64,000 nt of DNA from Odobenus rosmarus divergens (lineage: Eukaryota > Chordata > Mammalia > Carnivora > Odobenidae), in contig NW_004450459.1 of NCBI RefSeq assembly GCF_000321225.1, positions 826,471 to 890,470 on the forward strand, given 5' to 3'. The translations under genes and the position numbers were made by a program. The notes under the pieces are model-generated. The model was not told the DNA's origin, searched no databases, and saw nothing but the letters and a program-made list of their open reading frames with translations. Positions 21,591-34,969 of this stretch are shown here, piece after piece (position 1 is the first letter of the stretch; each line of letters starts with the position of its first letter).

Positions 21591-22225
21591 TTGACAAAAT
21601 TAGAACATGGTTAATGTGTAATTCATGATGATTTAATACATGCATACATTGTGAAAAAATTCTGCCTATGGGAGTTTTTAAATTACTGTTTCTGCTTTCT
21701 AAATGTTGGATAATGAATTACTTGTAGACATGGGGGAAAGTTATTTTCTAAATAGAACTAAAGTGGAACAATAGTGTCAAATTTTGCAGAATAGTGAAAT
21801 AGGATAAGCACCAAAAATGGGTTATTAAATTTAGCAGCACAGAAGGATAACTGAAGACAAAGACAGGCAAGGCAAGAAGGGATGGGATGAGAAACAGAAG
21901 TCAAGTGTTTAGTTCTGGAGGAGAGGAAGACCATACTGAGAGAGCGGAGCGGCATCGGTCCAATGCTGGAGGCTTGCGTGGGCTGAGCGCAAGAGGCGAG
22001 GAGGGGCAAAAGAGAATGCTGAGAATGTCTTTAAATCATTCCCACTGCAGATGAGGGAAGGAAGTGAAACTGGCACCAACTGGCGATGAGAATAGGGAAG
22101 AGAGAGTGGTAGTGATCAGCATGCTTGATGAGCCCAGCACGATGGGAGATGGGGAGTAAGGACAGCAGAGTATGATGAGAGTGAATTTTTTGATTTTAAG
22201 ATCATTAAGGCAATCCTCCCACACA
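21590..22225. repeat. Diverged ancient repeat sequence
   Basis: 21590-21660 (gatacaattgacaaaatta) looks like old L1 3' UTR. 21780-22200 resembles a purine-rich mammalian-wide repeat. Family uncertain. Confidence 0.4.
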
Positions 22226-22241
22226 CCCCCCCCCCCCCCCC
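22226..22241. repeat. (C)16 homopolymer
   Basis: Sixteen consecutive C, preceded by acacac. Unusual in an AT-rich intron; length is likely to vary and is prone to sequencing error. Confidence 0.95.
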
Positions 22242-23155
22242 ACGCGACTTGTCTATCTGTGACAATGCTGTTGTTTCTGGAAAGTTAAACAAATCCAGGT
22301 TAGTTAATATGACCGTATGAAACATCAAGGGCTGGGAGCATATATCAGGGGTGAAGGAGAAGAGATGAAGCCCATCAGTGGAAGCACAAGACACCTGAAG
22401 AATGAATCCCAAACAGGGATGAACAGGAATAACAAAGCAGGAAGGAAAGAATCATCTCTGTTCATCACATAACCCCAGGTCTTCAGATCGTATCAGTCAA
22501 TGGAGCTCAAAAATATCTTTGGTCTTTTGACCCCGACCAAGTCACCAAAACTCTGTCTCAATTTTGTTATTGGCATTTATCTCGTGTGCACCAGAATGTT
22601 AACACTGGCTGTCTCCAGATTTTAGCATTATAGCCAAGTCTCATCTTTTTCCCTTTGTGCTTTTTCTTATTTTCCAAGTTGTTTTGTAAGAATATTTGTG
22701 AAAGGGTTTCAAAATTTGTAAGGTGTTTTGCAAATGTAAATATTACTAATATTGAGAGGAATACCTGCCCCCAAATATCTGCCCCACTGTTCCACAGGGT
22801 TCCTGCTCAATCATTCTCAGTTTAAAACTCACATTGTTAGAGTCCCAAATGTTAGACCATGTGAGACCAAGCAGCCTTTCTAGAAGGCTACAGTTAAAAT
22901 AAACATATTATCGGAAAGTGCCTACTTTTTTCTAATTAAAAATGTGTATACCCAAAAATTTTGTCTAGTGTCTGTCTTCACTGGGGCTTCCCGGTAAATG
23001 GATCTACTTGGAGCCATCAAAATACACTTGTCATATTTTCCAGCCTCTCAAAGATGGTCAGTGGAAATGTTAAGTGAATTGGTGGTATTATAACACTATT
23101 CTTTATATTCAATGTGTTTTCCTTTCCCTACAAAGATACATACAATTTTAGCAAT

Positions 23156-23396
23156 TATTTATTTATATATTTATATATTTATTTATTTTTAAAAGATTTT
23201 ATTTGTTTATTTTAGAGAGAGAGAGTGAGTGAGAGAGAGAGAGTGCATGAGCAGGGGGACGGGTAGGGGTAAAGGGAGAGGGAGAAGCAGACTCCCCGAT
23301 GAGAGTGGAGCCTGACGAGGGGCTCCATTCCAGGACCCAGGGTCATGACTCGAGCCAAAGGCAGATGCTTAACCGACTGAGCCGCCCAGGCACCCC
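23156..23396 (-). mobile_element. CAN SINE
   Basis: Antisense SINE with an expanded tattta tail, aaagattttatttgtttatt, a GA-rich body and head cttaaccgactgagccgccc. No clear duplication. Several head and body changes suggest intermediate age. Confidence 0.9.
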
Positions 23397-25339
23397 AAAA
23401 ATGATTTAAAGCAATACTTTATCTCCCAAATGTCAATCCATCAGAGAGAAATTCTGGTACTAGGACAAGCTGAGGGTGGAGATCTTCTGACATCAGTCCC
23501 TTGATTTTTCTGAAACAGTAGAGAGGCAGTTTCTTTTTGCCTACCTCACCTACACATAGGATCAGTCCTAATGGCTTCTGGAACATACCTATCAATGATT
23601 CCTTAAATTTCTGACAAAAGTATTCCTAGAAAAATAACTGACCTTTGGGCTTAGAACTGAGGTATTTTCTTCACCACCTACACAGCAAAGTCTATTCCAC
23701 TATTAGAACCATGGGACCCCTTTCTGTCTTCACTCCCCACAGCTACCCCATTCTATACCTTATTCAAGTCTTATTAACCCCCCTAACCTTCCTCACCTTC
23801 CTGGTCATCTGGGATTGTTATATCCACTGTCCAGTCTTCAAACCCTACTCCCTGGAAGGTATCTCAAACTGGCTTACACTAAGTATCAGCGACTGAGATA
23901 TTACTGGTAAGCAAATGCTTTTCAGCAGATTCACGGAGCTCTATCTCTTAATGGTTTCAATTTTGCACATTTCGTTTGTAATGGCAGCATAGCTGATAGA
24001 CCAGAAGACATTATAGGAAATAGATAATGAATTGTCCTGCTGGGCTAGCACTCAGCATCCCAGACTATGGGAGTGCTTGGCTGTGAGGCTCTGACAGGAG
24101 AAATGGGCTTTAATGCTCTAAGTCAAAGGAGCCCCCATTAACCTTAAGTGTTACATGACAAGGGCAAGAACTATTGAGTTGTCTTCAACAGGCTTTAGTA
24201 ATAAAAAAAAATCAGAGAAAGAATTTCAGATGGAAAAACTGCATGGGATTGAAGCGTGATGGATTTAGGGTCATGACACCTTATATTTAACTGTGTAACT
24301 CTGGGCATCAGCTACCCATGGCAGAGGAGATCTGGGTACTGATGGGTTTCCCACTGCTCCTAAATTTGTAACAAATACATACACCACCAAACCATCCGTG
24401 TATAAGGCCTGCCCTACTTTTTAGTTATTTTCTGCCATCCCCCCCACCTTCCCAAACCTTTCTTATTTAAATGTTCGGTCCAATTGTTCATTCCTGCTGC
24501 AGACAGAGGACAAACTCTGCACATAATGGCTCTGAAAATTCTCTCCATAACTATACAAATGGGGGGAAATACTAAATTAAGCAACAGAATATTATACCTT
24601 ATAATGACTAAATAATGTCTTGTTGTGCATTAGTATGTTTTAAGGTATTCTTCTGAATCTAGTCTGAAAAGAAGGGCAGAAAGCTTCACAGATAAGGCAC
24701 TAGAGTGTAACTAATTATTGGCAGTTGAATTCATAAGCACAATTCCAGCTAAAAGCAAGACCAGAATAACTGTTTCAGGGTGACTGTATTTGTAAATAGA
24801 GTATGCACTCCAAGAAATCACCTAATACAGCAGCAGCTCATCTGCAAAGACACTTTATGTACATGCTGTGGGGACAGTCTCAGGCAAAGAAAGATCTTAG
24901 GATAAAATCCATGCAGCACTCTACGCTGGCTAGGGCAATAGAAAATAACCATCTGAATTCCCCAAAGATACGGCAAGGCAAGTTAATGCACTTAGATCTT
25001 GCATTATTTCAGTTCTGGTTCTGAGTAATAATTTAGAGCTTTTAGAGGGCTCACAATAGCCTGGCAAAATATAATTTCACATAAGATATAAAGGGTCTAA
25101 AATTTTAAAATATCTTTATAATTTTGCCTGATTACAAAAATAATACAAATACTTGTGAAATTTTTTAGTAAAAATAAAATCAAAATCTCTAATCTTTCCA
25201 TCTCTAGACATGGCAACTATTAACAGCTTAGTGTAAGTTCTTCCTATCTTTTCTTACAAATATATAATATGCTCATGCATCAATTTATGATATATTCAAC
25301 AATATATATGTTCATAAATAACATAGATAAAATAACCAA
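23397..25339. other. Intron sequence, nothing recognised
   Basis: Nearly 2 kb without a repeat I can name. The plus-strand open frame at 23645-23896 has a hydrophobic middle but no family resemblance, no Kozak context of note and no splice-bounded pattern. I do not call it a gene. Confidence 0.45.
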
Positions 25340-26220
25340 CAACGTTGAACAATAATGACTATTAAGTACTAAACATTGTTCCAGTTGTTGGGGAGAATCG
25401 GTGAGCAAAACAGACAAAATCCTCACCTTCATTGAGCTTACATTCTAGTGAGAGAAGACAGATGGCAAAAAATTTTTAAAAAATACAGAAATAGATTACA
25501 TGTTGGAAGGTCTTAGGAATTACAGAGAAAAAATAAAGCAGGATAAAGGGGATTTAATATCAAAGTTGTTAGGCCTTACTATCAGGTAACATTTGAAAGA
25601 TGACTTTAAAGAAGTGAGGATTTGAACCACACAGATATAAGGGGAAAAGTATTTCGGCTGAGGGAATAGCCAGTGAAAAGGCCCTGAGGTAGGTGTGTGA
25701 GCAGTATATTCTAGGAATAACAAAAAGTCCAGCGTGGCTGGAAAAGTAGGAGTCAGGGCTGGGGCCAGATGATGAGGTGCCAGATTGTGTAGGATATTGG
25801 AAACCTCTGAAAGAATTGTGAGTTTGGCTTTTATTCTAGTGATGACATAAGGAGACTTTGAAGAGTTTGTGAGCAGAGTTGTGATAGGATATGATTAAAA
25901 TTTAAAAGCATCTGGCTATAGAGCATAGAGGGGCAGAGATTAAGAGGCTATGACCATGAAACAGTCCAGAGATGAGGGTGGCTTAGACCTGGGCAGTAGC
26001 AGTTGAGTGGTGAAAAGTGGTCAGGTTCTGAGTAAATTTTGCAGGTAGAGCCAACTAGACTTCCTGATGAGTTAGATGTGCCACATGAGAGAATGATGCC
26101 TATAAAATTTTTGTCATAAGCATCAGGAAGGATTGAGTTGCCTTAGTAGAGAGAGGGAAACAGATAGAGAGAGGAGTAGGCTTGGGAGAAAAAAGATTGT
26201 GAGCTCTGTTTTGGACATGT
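25340..26220 (+). repeat. Ancient mammalian repeat, L2-class-like (antisense L2 text)
   Basis: Begins with a diverged L2-antisense phrase (ctaaacattgttccagttgt, then cttcattgagcttacattct). It continues with aaaggccctgaggtaggtg and gagatgagggtggcttagac, typical of an old mammalian interspersed sequence. Family uncertain beyond the first 150 bp. Confidence 0.55.
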
Positions 26221-26387
26221 TAGGTTTGAGGGGTCTATTAGAAAAATATGTGTATATATGTACATTTATCATTCTATACATACTTCTATACTTTATTCTA
26301 TACATACTTCTTTGTGGGTTTTTTTCTCGTGACATTTTTCCATAGCAGGACATATGGAAGGGATATTTTTTGTGGTCGTTTTTATAG

Positions 26388-26999
26388 TGTGGTAGGCAGA
26401 ATTCTAAAGATGGCCTCTAAGATTCCCACCTGCCACCCTCCACTTTGTACAAGTCTGGTAGAATCCTCTCCCCTTGAGTGTGGGCAGGACTTGTAAATAT
26501 GACAGGATCATCACTTCCTTGATCAGGCTATGTTATGTGGCAGAGGTGATGGGATAGCCACTCTTGTGATTGTGTAAGTCACTCCCGACATCATGTAAGC
26601 CTCTGTCATAGCCAACTGGGTGAGATTCTCCTGTTGCCTTTGAGCAAGTGAGCTGCCATGTTGTGAGAGGACCATATGGCTAGTACCTAAGGGCAATCTC
26701 TAAGAGCTGAGAGAGACCTTTTAGCAGCAGCCATCAAGAAAAGGGAAAGTTCAGTCTACAACTGCAAGGAACTCAATTCTGCCATCACCCGAATAAGCTT
26801 TGAAAAGTGCCAAAATCCACATGAGAATGCCACCTGGCCAACACCTTGATTTTAGCCTGTGTGACACTGGAGTGGAGAACCCAGCTATGCCATGCCCAGA
26901 TTTCTGACCTACAGAAACTGTGAGATAAGAAATGAGTGTTTGTCTTAAGCTGCTGAATTTGTGGTGTCTTGTTAGGCAGCGATAGAAAATTAATACACA
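26388..26999 (+). mobile_element. MLT1-like solo LTR (ERVL-MaLR)
   Basis: Starts tgtggtaggcagaattctaa and ends cagcgatagaaaattaatac plus aca, the TG...CA-type ends of MaLR LTRs. It carries the usual 3' text (cagaaactgtgagataagaa, then ttaagctgctgaatttgtgg). No internal retroviral sequence adjoins it, so it is a solo LTR or non-autonomous remnant. Confidence 0.75.
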
Positions 27000-28734
27000 T
27001 GGTATTCTGTCAGTGTCTTCAGGAGCTGAGGATGGGCACCCTCTTCCCAAGGAGCAAATGGTGGGTAAAACTACAAAACCTACCACCTATATGATAACCT
27101 GTGAACATGAGTGTTTCTTGAGCCACTATAAATAAATATAATCAGGTATATCTTTTCTGTCTTCCATCCTTTTCATGGAGGATGTAACAGAGTCTTGTAA
27201 CAGAATAAACATAGAGCGATCTTCATAAGGTTGCAGAATTTAAACCTCAGAAATTTAGTTCTGGCTCTGTGAGTATCTTATATAACCATTCTGTCATAAT
27301 TTTCCACCCATAAACCAAGGAGTTTTGGCCTTAAAACCATGCAGGCGATCAAGCCCAGCAGGTGCCGCTCCTCAGAGTCAACTCAAACAGGCAGACAGAA
27401 GGCAAGTAATCACAGTGGCTGCCCTCTAAGTTGCTCTGCTCCCCACAAGGAGGGACCTCCATTAAATATTTAATACAATCACAAAGAGAATACACAGCAG
27501 GTAGACAACTATGATTATCTGCCCCATAGCCCTCACAGCAAGCTCTTGGCAGCACCTGGAATGGGCTTCATATCACATGAAACACAACCCTTTGTAGTTT
27601 CTATTAAAAGGAAGACCAACAGTTTCAAAACTGAAGTTTCAAAATAAGGATCATTCTCTTGCTGCATATCTTTGGGCAGAGTTTGTGAGGACTTCCCAGA
27701 AGTTATAAGGTAGAAAAGACACTATAATTGGAAATCTAGTTCCCACTTTAGCTGTACAGTTAAGGCAAAGCTTGGCAGAGTAAATTCTCTCTTATTAACA
27801 GAAAATAGCCATTGGCATCATGAATCCCCAAATTGACAAGCTTCCCGTGTTAGTCTAAACTGGAGAAGAAACTACCAAATGCACATGAGAAGATGTATTG
27901 GGGTTGGCACCCAGTTAGCGATCTGAAGACTCCACAAGATGGTTCACTGGGCAAGTCATTCATTGGTGGCTGCTGAACAATTTCATTCATGGAAGAGGGA
28001 ACATCTCTCTGTGCAGTGCCCATGGTCAGGGGCATCCACTTAAGCTCAACAGGGGCAAAAACTAAACTCCTATTGTGTTAAGCCATGGAGATTTTGGAGT
28101 TTATCTATTGCCTTAACTGATACTGTGGTTTGAATGTAGGCAACAGGGCTGTGTTTGAAATATCCCAGAGTAATTGGTTTTTCAGCTATATGTTTTAAAG
28201 ATTGGTGGATTGTTTTGGCCTGGACAGTGTGGCTGGCTCCTGAAATTTGATCATCCTTAATGTGCCTTGGTAATCTGGCCCCCAGATGTCTGACCATTCT
28301 TGTTAAAAGCCAAGTCTGCATATTGCTGGCTCCTTGAGGAGAGGATATGGTGACCATCTCTATGGCAGCCGAAGGCCACAGGACATGCATCCAGCCTTCA
28401 CCACCTCTGTAACTAACATCTGTTTCTGTTCCTCCTCTGAGAAGACAAAGAAAGACCTGGCTGACTTGAAGACCTACAGGTTATCAGATTAGTGTCACCA
28501 CCTCCTCTTTACTGTCAACAAACAATCACCCTTAACTCCCCTCTTTGGCTAGAGACTTTCCTCTTCCTTCCCCACTGTGTCTGGGGATGAAGAGAATTGA
28601 AGTTGGCTTGTCTATAACCAAGGTCTGCTGGTCTGCAGCTCTGTGTAAAGGCCCCTCATTTTAGAGAAAAGGACCTGCTTCTGCCAACTTGCCCCTACCC
28701 CAAAAGAAGAAACTTAATCCTTAATCAGATAAAT
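27000..28734. other. Repeat-poor intron island
   Basis: About 1.7 kb with no SINE, L1 or LTR signature that I can see. Minus-strand open frames at 28390-28070, 28035-27850 and 27555-27349 have no domain and no splice-bounded pattern. It could contain conserved noncoding sequence, but a single genome cannot show that. Confidence 0.45.
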
Positions 28735-28890
28735 ATCTTCACTGACATTTATATAGAACTGCATCATTTACAAAATATTTATATAGCATTTTACATGTTA
28801 CAATATATATGCAAGTAGTATGCCCAAGATGACTCAGCAGGTGAGTGGAGCAGACTGGACAAAGAGGTAGGTCTACTGGCCAACATTCAT
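28735..28890 (-). repeat. Probable MIR (antisense)
   Basis: atatagcattttacatgtta and gcccaagatgactcagcagg resemble the reverse complement of the MIR 3' half. Diverged. Confidence 0.5.
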
Positions 28891-28999
28891 TTGCCTTTGT
28901 GGATAGAGGAAAGATGGAGTGGTGATTCCATTGCCCAGGCAGCCCCTTAGCAGCTGGTCCCTATAGGAGACCAGTCAGAGAGTTGAATTAGGAATCAGA

Positions 29000-29100
29000 A
29001 AGTCCAGTCTGTTCTGTGTCCTATCTCAAGGAAGCTGTGTGACCTTAGGCAAGTCACTTCAGCTCTCTGAGTCTGTTTCCTCATCTGTAAATTAAAGAAA
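29000..29100 (+). repeat. MIR element
   Basis: gctgtgtgaccttaggcaag, then tcacttcagctctctgag and cctcatctgtaaattaaag are the MIR core in sense. Confidence 0.88.
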
Positions 29101-30690
29101 TCTCTTGTATTCCTATTAACTGAAAGTTGACACATCTATAGTATAAAACCCCAGAATAAGACCAATCCATTTTTGGGTGTTCTATCCCAGCACACTATAT
29201 TGTCTGATGAATTGGGGTCCTTCTTCATGTTCAGTAAAGAGAATTCAAGTTGTCAGAATTAGCCATTGAACCATTGAGAAATTTAGGATAGATACCAGCG
29301 TTCAGGAAAATATATATTTGGCAGATTTAAGTTCATTATATAGACTTAGGTTGAGAAAATCTGTAAGAAAAATAGGAAATGCTTTGAAAGGGATTACCCA
29401 TGCTACCACTCTGCAAATTATCATTCTTATTAACCAGCTTCAAACTATTCAGGGAAGTCAGTGAGTGTAGTGAACCAAAAAGCAAGCACCTTTTCCAGTG
29501 GAGAGAACTCTGGGAGATACTCCATTAATCCTGGATTAAAAAATTATTTCCTTATTTTCTAGCAGTAATAAATAACTAATCAATTATAATTACTAATAAA
29601 AATTATGGATCCATAGCAGACCAAGAGGAGAGGACTCAAACCTTTGCAGGAAGACAACACAGTTATAAAAGTTACCCTCTACCTCTAGGATGATTCCAGA
29701 ATTACTTTTAGTGCAAGAACAAAGCAATTTCATTTTGTCATGACATTTTTTTTTATAGTGAGGAAAACTTTTAAACCATTAATAAAAATATTATCTGAAA
29801 TGGTTGTCTTTATCTTATGACCTACACCATCTTACATCAGGCTTCATGGGGAGAAGGTTGGAGCCTTTTAGCCTCTTGGCATCGTGACTTAGTCTGGAGT
29901 CTCATTCATTATTAACATAAACAGTTGACAAAATGCCCTGAGGCAAAATATACTTGAGAAGGGAGGAAGCCTAAGCAGATAAATAATTTTGCTTTTCCTA
30001 GCAATACACACACACACTATAACATACACACACATTCATAGAACATATTTACTAAATGCCTGCATTTAGGCAAACTTCTCTCACTCACCTCCATCTACAT
30101 TGCTTAATTCCTTACCAGTTTTTTCCCTTAGCATGAGAAGGGAAACATAAAATAACTTTAAATTCCAATACCATGCAAAGAGACCATGTAAAAATCATAT
30201 ATAATGCATCTTCAGATTTGCATTTGAAATCTTGTATTAGGTATGTGACAGATTGAAAGCATTTTAGGTGGAACACCAAGAAATAATGTTGGTCTAAGTA
30301 CATGCTTTATTTTATCAGAGGGAAGAAAGTGATTTCAGGAAATAGTCACTGCTTAACCTACCACAGTTTATTGTCTTCAGGCATCGTTGCTTCTAACTAC
30401 TGGATAAAAGCATGAAATTTTTGTGACCAATCCCACAGAAGTAACTGCTGCATTTTTGCTCAGGAGTCCACACTGTTCTTTTTATAGATCAGTGGAGCAG
30501 GCTGCTTTATTGGAATGGACTATAAGCACAGAGAAAAATGTAAAATGGCTGTATCACTAATCAGGAAGAAATGTGGTAAGAGTCTGCCGACATAAAGATA
30601 TGGTATATCCAATATCACTAAATTGTATGAGCATAAATATTCTTGAGATATTAATTGTGCCTGCTACATGTGCTGTTTCCCATAGGAAAA
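29101..30690. other. Intron sequence, only a small CA-rich tract
   Basis: A broken CA repeat lies at 30006-30034. Otherwise AT-rich intron without recognisable elements. Confidence 0.45.
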
Positions 30691-30699
30691 AAAAAGACC

Positions 30700-31320
30700 A
30701 ATGACTGGACAAGAATTTTTCCTTCCCTGATGAAGGCAAACATGTTGATAGCCTATGACCCAGCATGTCATTCTCCAACCTATAGACACTAGAAAAACTC
30801 TTGCACGTGTACACTTAGAGACATGTAAAAGAGTGTCCTTAGCAGCTATGTATGTAATAACCAAACATGGAACCCAAATGGCCATCAACACCATAGTGGA
30901 TAAATAAAGCAGGGCTTATTCATACAGTGGAATACTTGGCAGCAGTGAAAATAAATGAATGAACTGCAAACTCACATGACTCAGGAACATATGTTGAATG
31001 AAAAAGTAAGCCACAGAAGAATACATACAGTATAATATAATGTATATAAAGTTCAGAGACATGTAAGATATAATGATATATTTGGCATGGATTCAGACAT
31101 ATGCAATGAAACTATACAGAAAGGCAAAAGAATGTTAAGGTCACATTAGGATAGGGTTACCTCTGCAGGGAAAGCAAAGGGGGAAAGGATTAGGGAAGAT
31201 CTGTACAAGGATTCACAAGTAATAATCATGTTCTTTTCTTAAACTGGGTAGTGGGTGTTCACTGCCTCATGTTTCATTATACCTTTACATATGGCTAATT
31301 AACCAACTTTTTAAGATGGT
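30700..31320 (+). mobile_element. Ancient L1 3' end
   Basis: cagctatgtatgtaataacc, then ggccatcaacaccatagtgg, acagtggaatacttggcagc and a 3' UTR follow the order of an old mammalian L1 tail. Heavily diverged and coding-dead. Confidence 0.78.
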
Positions 31321-32339
31321 GTAATTTGTTGATTCTTTCTTTTCCCCAGAATTTGACTTCATGATCCAAAGCTAGGAGCAGAATAACAGTAATCCATACC
31401 ACACTTAGCGCTGAAATTTGGGATAGGAATCAACCATGACCCCTTGACATCTAATCTAACACGATGACCTGGTAACAAGGAATTGGCAACGAATGATTTT
31501 TCTGCATAGAAGCCTTTCAGTTTGTTCAGCTATTACTGATGTCAATAATAGGGTACTGAAAGCATTCCTTCATAAAACGGTGTTTAGATATCTGTTCTTC
31601 AGTATTCTCTCTCTAAAAGCAAGGAAGAAAGAAACAAGGCAAAACACAAAACTTTGTCAAATCAGTCCTAACCCAATCATAATGCTAAAGTATACAGATA
31701 TTGACCTCTATAAATCATTTCTGCTCTGCCAGTCACAGAACAAAGGTGGTGGTATTTTCCCGCAAAGGAGGCCAATTAAAGAAGCTTTAGACTGTGTACT
31801 TTCCCAAGAAAGGTAAGTCAAAACTCAGAAATAATGCATCAGAACTGAAGAGAGCTAGAGGGTGGTCAGGGTTGGGACAGCCGTGGGAGAACGCTGCAGA
31901 GACACCCAACCCAGACTGGGAGTTCGTGAAAGCCTTTGCAAGGTAGGAGAAGCTAAGCTCCATGCTCAAGAATTAATAGAAACTACTAGAGGATATGGCT
32001 TGGGGGAAGAAAGCTCCAGGCAGCTACAGAGAGGTGGTGAGTTTTGGGGAATAAAAAATTTCCCTGCAGAGATCTGCAAAGATGACATGACTGAAGTTCG
32101 AAGTTAAGTCTAGATTGCAGCCTCCTGCCACATCATGCCCCACCCCAGACATGGGGCAGCATAGAGCAGACCTGAGGAGGAGGGCTATGGAGTCTGGAGA
32201 CTGGGACTGAATCCCTGTCTGTCTCCAGAGTCATCATTTCAGCTTAAATGTTCAGTTATTACTGCTAATCTACCCTTTGTGCTGTAGCCACAGAGGTGGT
32301 GTGATCTTTCTAAAATACAAGTCCTGCGTCTCCCTGATT
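31321..32339. other. Intron sequence, nothing recognised
   Basis: Open frames at 31493-31816 and 31862-32107 on the plus strand have no motif or splice context. No repeat was recognised. Confidence 0.4.
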
Positions 32340-32600
32340 TAAAACTCAACTACTGGCTCCCCATTGCCTAAGACAAATACTCAACTTCTTAACGTAGCTT
32401 TCAAAGTCTTGGAGCAATCTGACCTCTGCTTCCTCCTCCAGCCTCATCTACCTCGTGCTTTCGGCAGCATTAACTCATCTCAGCTCTCCAGCCCCTCAGC
32501 CCCCATGCTCTCTCAGCTTTGCCTGGAACATATCTCCTCACCTTCCTCGCCAAAAAACTCCTGCTACTCTTTAGATCTTAGCTTGGCAATGTAGAATAGG
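32340..32600 (+). repeat. Ancient L2-class-like repeat
   Basis: actggctccccattgcctaa, then ttcaaagtcttggagcaatc, cttcctcctccagcctcatc and gctttgcctggaacatatc match the style of an old mammalian repeat that often contains short open frames. The 76-residue frame here is therefore not a gene. Confidence 0.6.
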
Positions 32601-33232
32601 AAACGTGTAATTTATTGAATACACACACACACGCGCATTTTATAAATTCATGTAAATTTATCTGTATGATACTGTAGATACTTAGAATTTAAACATTTGC
32701 AAGTCAGAATCTATACTGCTTTAATATATTCTGCATAGAGCACAATGTGCCTACAAAATTAACATTAAACAATAACACAAACCAATTTACCATTTCTTGG
32801 GAGCAATTTTAAAAAGACATGGTAGTTGTTCTAGCATCTATTGGGAAATAACTATGTTATATACACATTTTTATCAATAATTATCATTTAATATAAACTA
32901 TGTTTAATATAAAATGTCCATGAGTTAAGGCATGGGTACTTGTATATGGGTACATTTCATATAAAATGTACCCAATTGTAAAAGAGCATCAAACTAATAC
33001 ATAACAGATACCCATTTTGCCACAAATCAGAGTAGAGAGGAGGTTTTTCTGTTACTCAACAGTAGGCAATACTAAAAATCTGATCATGGGGGAAAGATGC
33101 AAAAAAAAAAATTGCCTATAAACTCAGGGGTTGCTATCGATCTATATGATGGTCCCTCTTTTGCTTCAACCAGCAAACCATCACGAGTGTGACAAGTGAA
33201 CCTTAAGACTGCAACGAGAAAATTCCTCTTAC
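32601..33232. other. AT-rich intron next to the 133-bp exon
   Basis: A short CA/CG tract lies at 32621-32636. The remainder is AT-rich intron leading to the donor at 33232. No repeat was recognised. Confidence 0.5.
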
Positions 33233-33365
33233 CTCGGCATCAAAGCGAGGATCCTGGTAGGCATCACTGATGTTCACCGGAAGACCGGTGGAAGCCACGA
33301 GCTCAGCAACACTGTTATTTATGAGCCAGTCGGAATATGATGATTTCTCCATGCTTTCTCTGAAA
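33233..33365 (-). CDS. PDE11A: PDE11A exon encoding GAF-B core (FRESMEK ... DPRFDAE)
   Basis: This 133-bp exon has acceptor gctttggttttgatag and donor GCCGAG|GTAAGAGG. Its first base completes the serine begun in the previous exon, then come 44 codons ending in FDAE at phase 0. The reading includes [31 protein letters not shown] and [11 protein letters not shown]. The last part ([16 protein letters not shown]) is the classic PDE GAF pattern of helix, then a glycine-proline turn, then the D-A-Y-x-D-x-R-F motif that shapes the ligand pocket. No stop or frameshift is present. From memory the human residue in NNS-V-AEL is isoleucine and that in SF-R-ES is lysine; both would be conservative changes, but I could not check them. 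Flanking introns are 23.1 kb (5') and 16.3 kb (3'). Confidence 0.97.
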
Positions 33366-34969
33366 CTATCAAAACCAAAGCAGGCAGTGAGAAAATAGAG
33401 AAACATAAATTTGCTTGAAAGCAAATCTCATAAAATTATACTCATAGTAGGATTATCTATCCCCCTTAAAAAGGGATAAGTGACTTGAGTCACAGACTAG
33501 CAAGGTAATTATCAATAGCTACTTCAAAAAAACCTACCTGATGTAATGTAAAATAATAGATTCCCTGTGATCCAGAGAACCACTCTAGGTTGTATTTAGG
33601 CCAAAGCAGACAGACATAAAGTAAGTAATCAAGTAATGACTGAAATTGACAATAGGATGCTAACACCATAGCATAATAAATTCCACTGACCTCCCAAAAC
33701 CTACACCCCTTAACTGAGCAGACTGGATGTTTGACATAGGGAAAAATTAAGCCCCAGAATGGGGAAAAATCAGGAAATAAATTAGGAGTTTACAAAATTT
33801 TAAAGGCAGCAAAAGAGCAGATCTAGACCATGCGTAATCCTAGTAATTACATAACTACTTCTCCAGTATGTCTCAGAGTTTCTTAACAAAACACATTTCC
33901 TACTTACAAAATCTTACTGGAAAACTCTTTTTAATGCTACTGACCCCTAACATTAATCATTTGAATTACATCCATATTTGATTTGAACAGGAATTTTATG
34001 CAAAATGATTTTGTGAACTTTCCCTTGTATCACGTTCACTACACTCATCAAATTTACAGAAAGGGCGTAAGAATTAGTAAGATTCCCTACTCCCCTCCCT
34101 CCCTTCTACCACTTCTTCCCTAAGTGCAAACTGAGCACTGCCGGGAGCTATGGAAATGCAAAACTGAGTACTGTTCAAAATCATGACATCAAGGAACATT
34201 TTCATGGAGGATGTGAGGTTTGTGGCATGGCAGGTGATAACTGAAATTACATAAATGAATGCAAGTCTACAGGGGAGACATTTTCCAAACCACACTCTGT
34301 GGAATCCTAGGTTTCAGGACACGTGAGTGAGGGCACCACAGCAAGAAGAGTAAGAACTCTATTGACTTTTTAATCTAAACTGCCCTATATGTAAGGAAAA
34401 TACTAACCACTGTCACAAGCCATTGCTACTATGCAACGGTGCGCCGCAGTGTGGAATTTGTGCCATCCCGAGGATCTGGGGCACAGAGACGCCCCTGGAT
34501 GCATGAAGAATTGGGAAGCAGAGGCATTCTTTAGCACCATCCGTAGACATCATCTGTAATGGCTGCTGGTCTGTGTCTGGTGAATGTAACATTTACTGGT
34601 GATGTTATTCATCCCTGTAGCCTCTCAGGAGAGGAATCAATGAGTAGGAGTAGAGCAAGAATAGTAGGTTCTCACCTACAGGAAAGAAGGGAGTGGCAGT
34701 CCACATACAGGGAGTTTCAGGGAGACACTGCTAATCATAAACACTGCAGTCTGAGACTGTATGCAGTCAGAAGAAGAGAGAGGAAAAGACATTGGACTTG
34801 ATCGTCCAGGGCCATAGGTCCCTACTTAAAAATTCCCAAGGAAGATGATGATGAGAACACTTACTGAGCAGGGGCTCATGGGAGATTCATTCTAAATCTA
34901 AACATGCTTAGAACTGGGTTTAGTTCAGGCTACGTACATACTGCAATCACTCTAAAATTGTAGGACAAC
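33366..34969. other. PDE11A intron upstream of the 133-bp exon, repeat-poor
   Basis: 1.6 kb adjoining the acceptor without a recognisable transposable element. 34430-34560 contains several CpGs (ggtgcgccgcagtgtgg). Open frames on both strands lack motifs. Confidence 0.45.

Noticed and set aside
32364..32594. 76-residue plus-strand open frame
   Set aside because: Lies in an ancient L2-like repeat and has no splice-bounded or conserved pattern.
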